From DASPWV01 sp046727855 (GTDB lineage: Bacteria; Acidobacteriota; Vicinamibacteria; Vicinamibacterales; UBA2999), in NCBI GenBank assembly GCA_046727855.1, contig JBKPDL010000026.1, forward strand, positions 4,023 through 68,022: 64,000 bases of DNA. Direction: 5' to 3'. Under the pieces are notes generated by a model, which saw nothing but the letters and a program-made list of their open reading frames with translations, had not been told where the DNA came from and did not search any database. The translations under genes and the position numbers were made by a program. Positions 32,712-40,613 of this stretch are shown here, one piece after another (position 1 is the stretch's first letter; the number at the start of each line of letters is the position of its first letter).

Positions 32712-34637
32712 ATGATCACAGTCACGCTGCCGGACGGATCGACGCGACAGGTGCCGCCGGGTACGTCCGTACGGCAGATCGCGCAGGACATCTCACCTCG
32801 TCTCGCCGACGCCGCGCTCGCGGCAAAGGTAGATGACCGTCTGGTTGATCTCACCTACCCGCTCGACACCGACGCGAAGGTGCAGATAGTCACGTCGAAA
32901 AGTCCTGAGGCGCTCGATCTCTATCGGCACTCGACCGCCCACTTGATGGCGGCGGCGGTGACGGCGCTCTTTCCCCACGCGCAATGCGGCATCGGTCCGG
33001 CCATCGACGAAGGCTTCTACTACGACTTCATCGTCGACCGCCCGTTCGTGCCGGAGGATCTCGATCGCATCGAAGCGAAGATGCGCGAGCTGTCCAGCCA
33101 GGATCTGCCCTACGAGCGACAGATGTGGCCGCGCCAGGAAGCCATCGACTTCTTCACCAAGCGCGGTGAGCCGCTCAAGGTGCAATTAATCGAGGAGAAA
33201 ACGGCCGGCCAGTCGCAGGTATCGTGCTACACGATCAAGGATCGCGACACGTTCGTCGATTTCTGCGTCGGTCCGCACGTCCCCTCCACGAACAAGCTCA
33301 AGGCGTTCAAGCTGCTGTCGACGTCGAACGCTTACTGGAAGGGCGATGCCCAAAACGCGCCGATGCAGCGCATCTACGGAACCGCGTTCTTCACGCAGAA
33401 AGAGCTCGACGATCATCTCAAGCGCATCGCAGAGGCGAAGAAACGCGATCACCGCAAGCTTGGCAAAGAGCTGCAGCTGTTCATGTTTCACCCGTGGGCC
33501 CCTGGTGCCACGTTCTGGCTTGCCAAGGGCACGACGCTCTACAACACGCTGGGCGATTACATGCGCGGCATACTCTTGCCTGCCGGTTACGTGGAAGTGA
33601 AGGCGCCGATTGTCTTCAACAAGGCGTTGTGGGAGATGTCCGGCCACTGGGACTACTACCAGGAAAACATGTTCATCGTCGAGTCGCGCGACAAAGAGGT
33701 GATGAGCCTCAAGCCGATGAACTGCCCCGGGCACTACCTGATGTTTGCCAACGAAATGCGCAGCTATAAGGACCTGCCGATCCGGTTCCACGAACAAACA
33801 CCGCTCCACCGCAACGAAGCGTCGGGAGTTCTCTCGGGCCTGACCCGCGTGCGGCAGTTCTCGCAGGACGATGGGCATTGCTTTGTGACGGAGGAGCAGA
33901 TCGGATCGGAAGTGGAAGCGCTCCTTCGGCTGATCCAGCGTGTCTACAAAGACTTCGGCCTCGACTACACGGCGAAGCTTTCCACGCGTCCCGAGAAGTT
34001 TCTCGGCGAGATCGCAACGTGGGATCACGCCGAAAAATCGCTCAAGGAAGCGCTCGAGCGGTCGGGACAGGCTCACACGATCAACGAGGGCGACGGCGCG
34101 TTTTACGGGCCAAAGATCGATTTCGACATCACCGACGCGCTCGGCCGCAAATGGCAGTGCGCCACGATCCAGTTGGACTACATGATGCCGCAACGCTTCG
34201 ATCTGAAGTACGTCGGGGCCGACAACGCTGAGCATCGACCGGTGGTCATTCATCGCGCCATCTTCGGCAGCATCGAGCGGTTCATCGCTATTCTGATCGA
34301 GCATTTTGCCGGCGCGTTCCCGCTGTGGCTGGCGCCGGTGCAGGTCGTAGTGCTGCCGATTGCGGATCGCCACGTCGAGTACGCGCGGTCGGTCGAATCG
34401 CGACTCAAGACGGAGGGCCTTCGCGCGGCCATCGACGAGCGCCAGGAGAAAATCAATTACAAAATCCGCGAGGCGCAGTTGCAGAAAGTGCCTTACATGC
34501 TGGTGATCGGGGACCGGGAGGCGGCGGAAAGCACCGTCGCGGTGCGCAGTCGCGCGAAAGGCGATCTCGGCGCGCGCCAATTCGATCAGTTTCTGACCGA
34601 CGTGCTTGCCGAGGTGGCCCAAAAGACGTTATTCTAG
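32712..34637 (+). CDS. thrS: Threonyl-tRNA synthetase
   Basis: This 641-aa class II synthetase has the TGS domain (residues 1-60, MITVTLPDGSTRQVPPGTSV), the editing/SAD domain with HSTAHLMAAAV (about 76-86) and the YDF segment, then the catalytic core. Motif 2 is HEQTPLHRNEASGVLSGLTRVRQFSQDDGH, the zinc-binding Cys is in MNCPGHYLMF, and motif 3 is VVIHRAIFGSIERFIAILIEH. The C-terminal anticodon-binding domain starts at PLWLAPVQVVVLPIADRH. It charges tRNA-Thr and heads the thrS-infC-rpmI-rplT-pheST gene string. Confidence 0.98.
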   Translation: MITVTLPDGSTRQVPPGTSVRQIAQDISPRLADAALAAKVDDRLVDLTYPLDTDAKVQIVTSKSPEALDLYRHSTAHLMAAAVTALFPHAQCGIGPAIDEGFYYDFIVDRPFVPEDLDRIEAKMRELSSQDLPYERQMWPRQEAIDFFTKRGEPLKVQLIEEKTAGQSQVSCYTIKDRDTFVDFCVGPHVPSTNKLKAFKLLSTSNAYWKGDAQNAPMQRIYGTAFFTQKELDDHLKRIAEAKKRDHRKLGKELQLFMFHPWAPGATFWLAKGTTLYNTLGDYMRGILLPAGYVEVKAPIVFNKALWEMSGHWDYYQENMFIVESRDKEVMSLKPMNCPGHYLMFANEMRSYKDLPIRFHEQTPLHRNEASGVLSGLTRVRQFSQDDGHCFVTEEQIGSEVEALLRLIQRVYKDFGLDYTAKLSTRPEKFLGEIATWDHAEKSLKEALERSGQAHTINEGDGAFYGPKIDFDITDALGRKWQCATIQLDYMMPQRFDLKYVGADNAEHRPVVIHRAIFGSIERFIAILIEHFAGAFPLWLAPVQVVVLPIADRHVEYARSVESRLKTEGLRAAIDERQEKINYKIREAQLQKVPYMLVIGDREAAESTVAVRSRAKGDLGARQFDQFLTDVLAEVAQKTLF

Positions 34638-34745
34638 GGGTTTCCAAAAAGGAAGTTTTCCAGAACTCATTTGCCAGTTCAAAGTTCGGGTGATGGTGAA
34701 CTGGCTGGAAACTGGGACCTGGAAACTGGAAACTAACTGAGTTCG
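34638..34745. repeat. Inverted word array in the thrS-infC gap (GCCAGTTC / GAACTGGC)
   Basis: The perfect pair GCCAGTTC (34673-34680) and GAACTGGC (34698-34705) forms a central hairpin. Outside it, GGAAGTTTTCCAG on the left faces CTGGAAACTGG, CTGGAAACTGGAAACTAAC on the right. It fills the spacer between thrS and the infC ribosome-binding site, where infC autoregulation or attenuation could act. Confidence 0.6.
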
Positions 34746-34756
34746 GGAGAACCAAT

Positions 34757-35365
34757 ATCGCCTTCGATCGTTCTCGTCCCGGCCGGCGCGACGACCGGCT
34801 TCGCATCAACGAACGCATCCGCGTTCGTGAAATCCGCGTGATTGACGACACCGGGCAGCAGTTGGGAATCATGCCCCCGCCGCAAGCCCTCGCAATTGCC
34901 CGGCAGAAAGGGCTCGACCTCGTGGAGATTTCGCCCACGGCGGTGCCGCCGGTCTGCCGCATCATGGATTACGGGAAATACCAGTACCAGGAGCAGAAGC
35001 GCGCCCGCGAAGCGAAAAAGCACCAGCACGTCGTCGAGGTCAAGGAGATCAAGTTCCGGCCGAAGGTTGACGAGCACGATTACCAGTTCAAGAAGAACCA
35101 CATTCAGCGGTTCATCGAGGAAGGTGACAAGGTCAAGGCAACGATCTTCTTCCGCGGGCGCGAGATGGCGCACCCGGAGATCGGACACAAGATTCTGATG
35201 CGGCTGATTGCGGATCTTGCGGACGTGGCGACGCCGGAAACGAATCCCCGGCTCGAAGGCAATCAAATGCACACGATCCTAACCGCGAAGCGCGGAGCGA
35301 AGCCGTCGAAGCCGGCGCCGGCAAGGCCGGTCCCGGCCGCCGCAGGAGAGCCGGAGAGAAGCTGA
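34757..35365 (+). CDS. infC: Translation initiation factor IF-3 (non-canonical ATC start)
   Basis: About 202 aa. The conserved IF-3 N-terminus RLRINERIRVREIRVIDDTGQQLG lies upstream of the first GTG (34838), and no ATG, GTG or TTG occurs in frame between the repeat array and that point. An ATC at 34757, preceded by GGGAG at 7-bp spacing, gives MAFDRSRPGRRDDRLRINERI and is the best start. Both IF-3 domains are present (linker YQYQEQKRAREAKKHQHV; C-domain KEIKFRPKVDEHDYQFK). Rare AUU/AUC/AUA starts are typical of infC and underlie autoregulation. An Ala/Pro-rich tail of about 25 residues follows. Confidence 0.93.
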   Translation: MAFDRSRPGRRDDRLRINERIRVREIRVIDDTGQQLGIMPPPQALAIARQKGLDLVEISPTAVPPVCRIMDYGKYQYQEQKRAREAKKHQHVVEVKEIKFRPKVDEHDYQFKKNHIQRFIEEGDKVKATIFFRGREMAHPEIGHKILMRLIADLADVATPETNPRLEGNQMHTILTAKRGAKPSKPAPARPVPAAAGEPERS

Positions 35366-35367
35366 TA

Positions 35368-35571
35368 ATGGCGAGCATGAAACTCAAGACCCATCGTGGA
35401 GCCGCCAAGCGGTTCAAGAAGACGGCGAGCGGCAAGTTCAAGCGCAGCTCGGCGTTCAAGCGGCACATTCTCACGAGCAAGACGACGAAGCGGAAGCGCG
35501 GACTGCGGAAGTCGGTGACGGTGTCCGAGTCGGAGCAGCACAAGCTCGAGCGCATGCTGCCGTACAAGTGA
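35368..35571 (+). CDS. rpmI: 50S ribosomal protein L35
   Basis: A 67-aa basic protein matching L35: MKLKTHRGAAKRFKKTASGKFKRSSAFKRHIL, then TKRKRGLRKSVTVSESEQHKLERMLPY. It starts 2 bp after infC; the ATG three codons further in (MKLKTH) is an equally possible start. Part of the classical infC-rpmI-rplT operon. Confidence 0.97.
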   Translation: MASMKLKTHRGAAKRFKKTASGKFKRSSAFKRHILTSKTTKRKRGLRKSVTVSESEQHKLERMLPYK

Positions 35572-35697
35572 ACGAAGAACCAAGAACGAAGAACGACCAA
35601 CCGACAGCCAGTGCTCAGGGCTTTTCCGCTGTCGAACACACGCGGTCGATGCAACACCAAGTCCCGCCAGGGCCCCTGATCACCGAAAGAGAGCAGC

Positions 35698-36060
35698 ATG
35701 CCTCGCGTCAAGCGTGGGACCGTCCGTCGCGCCAAGCGTCAAAAGCTCGCCCGCCTCACCAAAGGCTATTTCCAGGGTAAGAGCAAGCTTTACAAGTTCA
35801 TGAAAGAGTCGGCCGAAAAGGCCGGCGTATACGCGTATGCGGGGCGCAAGCAAAAGAAGCGCGACTACCGCAGCCTGTGGATCGTGCGCATCAATGCCGC
35901 CGCGCGCGAGCACGGCATCTCCTACAGCGTGCTGATGCGCGGTCTCAAGGCCGCCGGTATCACGCTCGATCGCAAGGCGCTCGCGGAGCTCGCCGCACGC
36001 GAGCCGCAGGCGTTTGCCGCCGTTGTCGTACAGGCAAAGGCCGCGACGTCAGCGGTCTGA
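35698..36060 (+). CDS. rplT: 50S ribosomal protein L20
   Basis: A 120-aa protein with the L20 signature: MPRVKRGTVRRAKRQKLARLTKGYFQGKSKLYKFMKESAEKA, KKRDYRSLWIVRINAAAREHGISYSVLMRGLKAAGI, LDRKALAELA. It binds 23S rRNA early in assembly and in other bacteria represses its own operon. The 126-bp gap to rpmI contains AAGAAC-type words (35573-35600: GAACGAAGAACCAAGAACGAAG) and no other feature; the RBS is AGAG(CAGC) just upstream of the ATG. Confidence 0.97.
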   Translation: MPRVKRGTVRRAKRQKLARLTKGYFQGKSKLYKFMKESAEKAGVYAYAGRKQKKRDYRSLWIVRINAAAREHGISYSVLMRGLKAAGITLDRKALAELAAREPQAFAAVVVQAKAATSAV

Positions 36061-36083
36061 CCTTCAACACGATCCCCTGTACA

Positions 36084-36103
36084 GGCCGGTCTTGCGACCG
36101 GAC
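36084..36103. terminator. GC hairpin between rplT and pheS
   Basis: A perfect 6-bp stem CCGGTC-TTGC-GACCGG within GGCCGGTCTTGCGACCGGACC follows the rplT stop by 25 bp. There is no U-run; it may attenuate rather than end transcription into pheST. The rest of the 109-bp gap shows a second GC-rich potential hairpin (CCGGC...GCCGG). Confidence 0.4.
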
Positions 36104-36169
36104 CGTTCTGGCGATGTCAATCCGGCTGGCCCGAACGCCGGCCGTCACGGGGGATGGTTTCGTCAAGCC

Positions 36170-37273
36170 ATGGCCAACCCGATCGATCCTTCGCTTGCGC
36201 CTGACCGCGCGCTAACCGTCTTTCACGACGAGCTGGCGGCCGTGCGTACAGACGCGGACCTGCAAACGCTGCGCACGCGATGGATCGGACGCAAAGGGAG
36301 CTGGACGGCCGCCTACATGGACGCGATCGGCAAGGCGGCGCCCGACGAAAAACGGACCCTTGGCCGCCTTGCCAACGAGCTCAAAAAAGCCGTCGAGTCC
36401 GGGATCGCGGAACGCGAATCCTCGCTCGCCGCGGCGCGCCGGCCGACGGGCGCCGTAGATGTCACCCTGCCCGGACGCGCTCCGGTGCTCGGCCATCGTC
36501 ACCCTCTCTCGCTCATTCGTGAACAGGTCGAGGAGATCTTCACGCGACTCGGTTATCAGGTGCTCGAAGGTCCCGAAATCGAGGACGACTATCACAACTT
36601 CGAAGCGCTCAACATGCCTCCGGAGCATCCAGCGCGCGACATGCAGGACACGTTGTATCTGTCGGAGCCGTTGATGCCCGCGTCTTGCGACCCGCCAACG
36701 CGTGGCAAAGCCCCACGCGCTCCGCAGCCACTCACGCTTCTGCGCACGCATACGTCGTCAATGCAGATCCGGCATATGGAGGGCGCCGATCCGCCCGTGC
36801 GACTCATCGCCATCGGTCCCGTTTACCGCCGGGATAATCTCGATCTCACGCACACGCCGATGTTCCACCAGGTCGAGGGCCTCGTCGTTGGTCCGACCAT
36901 CACGCTGGCCGATCTCAAAGGGACATTGACCTCGATGGCCGCCGCCCTGTTCGGTCCGGGAACCGGCGTGCGCTTTCGACCGAGTTTCTTCCCGTACACC
37001 GAGCCGAGCGCCGAAGTCGATATCCGTTGCATCCGCTGCGAAGGTGCCGGCTGCTCGATCTGCAAGCGCACTGGATGGCTGGAGATTCTGGGCAGCGGCA
37101 TGCTGCATCCCGCGCTCTTCGAATACGTCGGTTACGACCCGGATCGCGTCACCGGCTTCGCGTTCGGCATGGGGATCGAACGCGTTGCGCTCCTCAAGTG
37201 GGACGTCGACGATATCCGTCTGTTCTACGAAAACGATCTCCGCTTCCTCGAGCAGTTCCGGATTGGAAGCTAG
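36170..37273 (+). CDS. pheS: Phenylalanyl-tRNA synthetase alpha subunit
   Basis: This 367-aa class II alpha subunit has an N-terminal coiled coil (residues about 5-90) and the catalytic core GHRHPLSLIREQVEEIFTRLGYQVLEGPEIEDDYHNFEALNMP, LLRTHTSSMQIRHM (motif 2 region), GPVYRRDNLDLTHTPMFHQVEGL and GFAFGMGIERVALLKW (motif 3). An extra segment of about 18 residues (SCDPPTRGKAPRAPQP region) interrupts the block between TLYL and LLRTHTS. The ATG at MANPIDPS was chosen; the upstream extension is antisense-like sequence. It forms the alpha2-beta2 enzyme with PheT. Confidence 0.96.
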   Translation: MANPIDPSLAPDRALTVFHDELAAVRTDADLQTLRTRWIGRKGSWTAAYMDAIGKAAPDEKRTLGRLANELKKAVESGIAERESSLAAARRPTGAVDVTLPGRAPVLGHRHPLSLIREQVEEIFTRLGYQVLEGPEIEDDYHNFEALNMPPEHPARDMQDTLYLSEPLMPASCDPPTRGKAPRAPQPLTLLRTHTSSMQIRHMEGADPPVRLIAIGPVYRRDNLDLTHTPMFHQVEGLVVGPTITLADLKGTLTSMAAALFGPGTGVRFRPSFFPYTEPSAEVDIRCIRCEGAGCSICKRTGWLEILGSGMLHPALFEYVGYDPDRVTGFAFGMGIERVALLKWDVDDIRLFYENDLRFLEQFRIGS

Positions 37274-37312
37274 GGTGAACACTCACAGGGACAGAAGGGA
37301 GAGCGGCGCGTC

Positions 37313-39439
37313 GTGAAGGTCCTTCTCTCCTGGATTCGCGACTTTGTCGACGTTCCCGGCACGGCCGAAGAGATCGGCACGCGCATGTCGATGCGCGGGC
37401 TTGCGCTCGAAGGGCTCGAGCTGCGCGCAGGCGGAGTGTTGCCGCCCTGGAGCACTCACCAGGGTCCTGATGCGGTGCTTGATTTCGACGTCACCGCGAA
37501 TCGGCCGGATTGCCTGTCGATTCGAGGGATTGCGAGAGAGATCGCCACTGCCTACCGCCTGCCGCTGCGCAGCCCAGCTGAAGATCGGCCTGAACGGCGG
37601 GCCGACAGCCGCGGTGAACCGCCCGCCATCAAGGTCTCGATCGAAGAACCCGAGTTGTGCGCTCGGTACGCGGCGGCGATTGCCGAGGTCCGTCTCGAAC
37701 CCTCGCCGCAGTGGATGCAGTTTCGCCTGAACGCGTGCGGGTTCCGCCCCATCAGCAACATCGTGGACATCACGAACTACGTGCTCCTCGATCTCGGGCA
37801 CCCGATGCACGCGTTCGATCTCGCCCGCCTCCGCGGGCCGGCAATCGTGGTGCGGCGCGCGCGCGCGGGCGAACGCCTGACGACGCTCGACGGCAAAGAT
37901 CGCGCGCTGACGCCGGACATGCTGGTCATTGCGGACGCGGAACGTGCGTGCGCAATAGCTGGCGTGATGGGCGGCGCTGAGTCGGAAGTATCGGACGCCA
38001 CCACCGAGATCGTGCTGGAAAGCGCCTGGTTCAAGCCGCAATCGGTGCGATCGACGGCGAAGCGCCTCGGTCTGCGAACCGAGGCCTCCTATCGATTCGA
38101 GCGCGGCGCGGACCTCACCGCACCCGTCAACGCGATGCAGCGCGCGCTCGAATTGCTCGAGATCACTGGCGCCGGCAAACAGCGCGGCGCGATCGTCGAT
38201 GCCTATCCGCGACCGTACGAGCCGCGCGAGATCATCCTCGACGCGCCACTGATCAAAAAGCTGCTCGGCATGGACGTCCCCGGTACTGAAGCGGTGCGCA
38301 TCCTGCGTTCGCTTGGAGTCGAAGTGCAAACCCTCGGCAGCTGGCAGGCCGCACAGCCCGACGCGGCGCTTCCGGTGGGCGAGATTGGCCACAGTTGGCG
38401 CGTCACCGTCCCGGCGTGGCGTCTCGACGTGCAGCGCCCGGTGGATCTGGTCGAAGAAGTGGGACGACATCACGGCTTCGAGCATCTGCCGACGACCTTC
38501 CCGCCCGTCGAGCAGCCGCCGCCGCCGTCCGACGCTCGTATTCCCCGCGACAATGCCGTGCGTCGAGCGTTGGTGGCGATGGGTTTCAGCGAAGCCATCA
38601 CCTTCGGCTTCATCGAAGCAGCAGCAGCCGCTCCGTATGCAGACAACGGCGGCCCGATGGCGCTTGCGAATCCTCTGTCAGAGAAGTTCGCGGTGTTGAG
38701 GCCAAGCCTCTTGCCTGGGCTGGTTGATGCAGTCAGCCATAACCGCAGGCACGGCCGAAAGGACGTTCGGCTGTTCGAGATTGGAACGCGGTTCTCGCGG
38801 CGCGGCGAAACACGTGGGGCCGCTGCCGTGTGGAGCGGGCTTGCGGTGCCGGAACATTGGAGCGGTGGCCAGCGGGTCGTCGACTTCTTCGACGTGAAGG
38901 GCGTCGCAGAGCAGTTGTGCCGCGTGCTCGGCGGCTCGGCGACGTTTGCCGTCGCCTCACGTCCGTATCTCGTGCAGGGTCGAACGGCGGACATTTGCCT
39001 CAACGGCGATGTGGTTGGCGTCGTCGGTCAATTGGACCCGGCGATAGTCGAGCAGCGCGACTTGCCGCGCGGCGATGCCGTCTACATTACTGAGATCGAC
39101 TTGGATGCACTGTCGGCGCGTGTTCCGCGCACGGCGACGTTCGCGCAGCCCCTGCCGCGTCATCCGTTCGTCGTCCGCGATATCGCGATTCTGCTCGACG
39201 ACAGCTTGTCTGCCGAGACCGTTCGTGGCACGATCCGACGCGTTGCCCCTGCGACGCTCGTGGCCGTCCGCGAGTTCGATCGGTATCAAGGCAGAGGCAT
39301 ACCCGACGGCAAAGTAAGCCTCGCGGTGCACCTCATGTTCCAGGCTGCGGACCGCACGCTGGCCGACGCTGAGGTACAAACTGCGATGGATGCAATTGTC
39401 GCGGCATTGAAGAACGATTTGGGCGCAATACAGCGATAG
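37313..39439 (+). CDS. pheT: Phenylalanyl-tRNA synthetase beta subunit lacking the EMAP/OB domain
   Basis: 708 aa against about 800 in E. coli. The B1 start (MKVLLSWIRDFVDVPGTAEEIGTRMSMRGLALEGLE) passes within about 15 residues into DAVLDFDVTANRPDCLSIRGIAREIA; the whole tRNA-binding OB (EMAP) domain of about 110 residues, normally inserted here, is absent. The B3/B4 editing domain, the B5 domain, the catalytic-like domain (FDFFDVKGVAE region) and the C-terminal anticodon-binding FDX-ACB domain (PRHPFVVRDIAILLD to the end) are present. The GTG start is 39 bp after pheS. The frame is open throughout, so this is not a frameshift artefact. Confidence 0.95.
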   Translation: MKVLLSWIRDFVDVPGTAEEIGTRMSMRGLALEGLELRAGGVLPPWSTHQGPDAVLDFDVTANRPDCLSIRGIAREIATAYRLPLRSPAEDRPERRADSRGEPPAIKVSIEEPELCARYAAAIAEVRLEPSPQWMQFRLNACGFRPISNIVDITNYVLLDLGHPMHAFDLARLRGPAIVVRRARAGERLTTLDGKDRALTPDMLVIADAERACAIAGVMGGAESEVSDATTEIVLESAWFKPQSVRSTAKRLGLRTEASYRFERGADLTAPVNAMQRALELLEITGAGKQRGAIVDAYPRPYEPREIILDAPLIKKLLGMDVPGTEAVRILRSLGVEVQTLGSWQAAQPDAALPVGEIGHSWRVTVPAWRLDVQRPVDLVEEVGRHHGFEHLPTTFPPVEQPPPPSDARIPRDNAVRRALVAMGFSEAITFGFIEAAAAAPYADNGGPMALANPLSEKFAVLRPSLLPGLVDAVSHNRRHGRKDVRLFEIGTRFSRRGETRGAAAVWSGLAVPEHWSGGQRVVDFFDVKGVAEQLCRVLGGSATFAVASRPYLVQGRTADICLNGDVVGVVGQLDPAIVEQRDLPRGDAVYITEIDLDALSARVPRTATFAQPLPRHPFVVRDIAILLDDSLSAETVRGTIRRVAPATLVAVREFDRYQGRGIPDGKVSLAVHLMFQAADRTLADAEVQTAMDAIVAALKNDLGAIQR

Positions 39440-39521
39440 TGTTGGCGCTATCGCGCCAGCAAGTCAGGCATCTTACGCACCTTGGCACTTAGGATCTTTA
39501 GGCAATCCAGGCACCCGCGAT

Positions 39522-39815
39522 ATGGCGACTACTACTACGAAAGCTACCCAGACCGCACCAACCTCTCTCGAACCAATTGACCGGCTCGAAGAGAAGATCA
39601 AGCTCCTCATCAACGCTATCACCCGCCTGCGTGGCGAGCAGACGCGCGTCATCGAAGAGAACGGGCGCCTGCAGCGCGAAGTCGAGGGCTTGCGCGCGCA
39701 GCTGGCCGACGCCCAAGGGGCGGCCGGCGAAGTCTCCACGCTTCGAGACGAGCGCGATCAGATTCGCACGCGCGTCTCCGACATGTTGAAACAGCTCGAC
39801 ACCCTGAACCTGTAG
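39522..39815 (+). CDS. ZapB-like coiled-coil cell division protein
   Basis: A 97-aa protein, mostly one coiled coil from residue 20 to 90 (LEEKIKLLINAITRLRGEQTRVIEENGRLQREVEGLRAQL). It sits 1 bp ahead of zapA, the place where a short ZapB-like or hypothetical coiled-coil protein is found in several phyla. The sequence is not specific enough to prove ZapB function; a role at the Z ring is inferred from position and structure. Confidence 0.7.
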   Translation: MATTTTKATQTAPTSLEPIDRLEEKIKLLINAITRLRGEQTRVIEENGRLQREVEGLRAQLADAQGAAGEVSTLRDERDQIRTRVSDMLKQLDTLNL

Positions 39816-39816
39816 G

Positions 39817-40122
39817 ATGACGGACGCGCGCGTCATCCACGTCGAGGTCGCCGGGCAGCGATACCCAATCCGCACGAGCCTCCCGGCAGATTACGTTCAC
39901 GACCTCGCGGCCTATGTGGACCGGAAGATGCGCGCCGCGACCGAAGCGTCCCCCTCGAGCGACTCGGTGGGACTCGCCGTGTTGACGGCGCTCAACATTG
40001 CTGACGAGTTCTTCAGGGCCCGCGACGAACTCTCAGGCGAGACGCAAAGCCTCACGTCGAGGGCGCAGGCGCTCGAGCGGATCGTCGACCAGGCGCTGCA
40101 ACTCGCCGGGCATGAGGAGTGA
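39817..40122 (+). CDS. zapA: Cell division protein ZapA
   Basis: A 101-aa protein with the ZapA pattern: VIHVEVAGQRYPIRTSLPADYVHDLAAYVDRKMRAA, then VLTALNIADEFFRARDEL and a C-terminal helix for tetramerisation. ZapA crosslinks FtsZ filaments. The gene follows pheT and the coiled-coil gene and is followed by 6S RNA, as in proteobacteria. Confidence 0.92.
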   Translation: MTDARVIHVEVAGQRYPIRTSLPADYVHDLAAYVDRKMRAATEASPSSDSVGLAVLTALNIADEFFRARDELSGETQSLTSRAQALERIVDQALQLAGHEE

Positions 40123-40151
40123 TTCGCCGGATTTTCGCTTTTATGGCCGCC

Positions 40152-40180
40152 TTGACCCATCCGGCGCTAGAGCTTAAGAT
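40152..40180 (+). promoter_or_regulatory. 6S RNA promoter
   Basis: TTGACC (40152-40157), a 17-bp spacer and TAAGAT (40175-40180) place transcription start 7 bp downstream, at the first base of the predicted 6S terminal stem. Confidence 0.8.
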
Positions 40181-40186
40181 CCATGG

Positions 40187-40370
40187 GTTCCTGCTTTGCT
40201 CGTGATGGCTTTTCAGGAGGCTTGTCTGAGCCAACGTTAACCCCAAGAGAGTTGCGACAGCCGCGTGGTGTGCATGCCTCCGTGGAGAGGAAGCCTGAAG
40301 CGCGGCTCTTACAGCGGCTCCACCTGCTGATGCAGGTTCAGCAGACCTCCCCACACGGCAAAGCGGGAAC
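40187..40370 (+). ncRNA. ssrS: 6S RNA
   Basis: This 184-nt stretch starts 7 nt after a near-consensus promoter and lies just downstream of zapA, the conserved location of ssrS. The ends pair: GTTCCTGCTTTGC (40187-40199) is complementary to GCAAAGCGGGAAC (40358-40370), extended by CGTG/CACG. The 3' half contains GTGTGCATGCCTCCGTGGAG then AGGAAGCCTGAA, closely resembling the E. coli block GUGAGCAUGCUCGGUCCGUC then CGAGAAGCCUUAA. 6S RNA mimics an open promoter and sequesters sigma-70 polymerase. An overlapping reading frame has no coding support. Confidence 0.9.
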
Positions 40371-40613
40371 ATTTTCAAGACCAGCTGCTCAGGTCCGTAG
40401 GGTTGCGACAGATGCGGAAGATGCCGTCGGGTGCGCAGGCGCACCTGTGCACGGCATCTCGGCACCCGCCCGCACCCGCGCACCGTACCGAAACCTGTCG
40501 CACCCAACTCACCGACGCATCCGACTCCGCGCGGGAGATTTTGCGCCGAGCTACGTTGAGACCCTCGCCGCAGCGGCGAGACGGAGGCCGCAAAGGCGGG
40601 CCTTCCGCACCTG
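40371..40613. other. Spacer between 6S RNA and thiL
   Basis: No gene is recognised. It holds GCACCCGC/GTGCGC words (40431-40500), one more low-complexity spacer, and a perfect palindromic hairpin CTCGCCGC-A-GCGGCGAG at 40564-40580 followed by ACGGAGG, related to the REP-like hairpins. One of these probably terminates 6S RNA or its precursor. Confidence 0.4.

Noticed and set aside
37313..37520. Frameshift or assembly error as the cause of the missing PheT OB domain
   Set aside because: The frame is continuous and the flanking conserved blocks join cleanly; the gene is simply shorter there.
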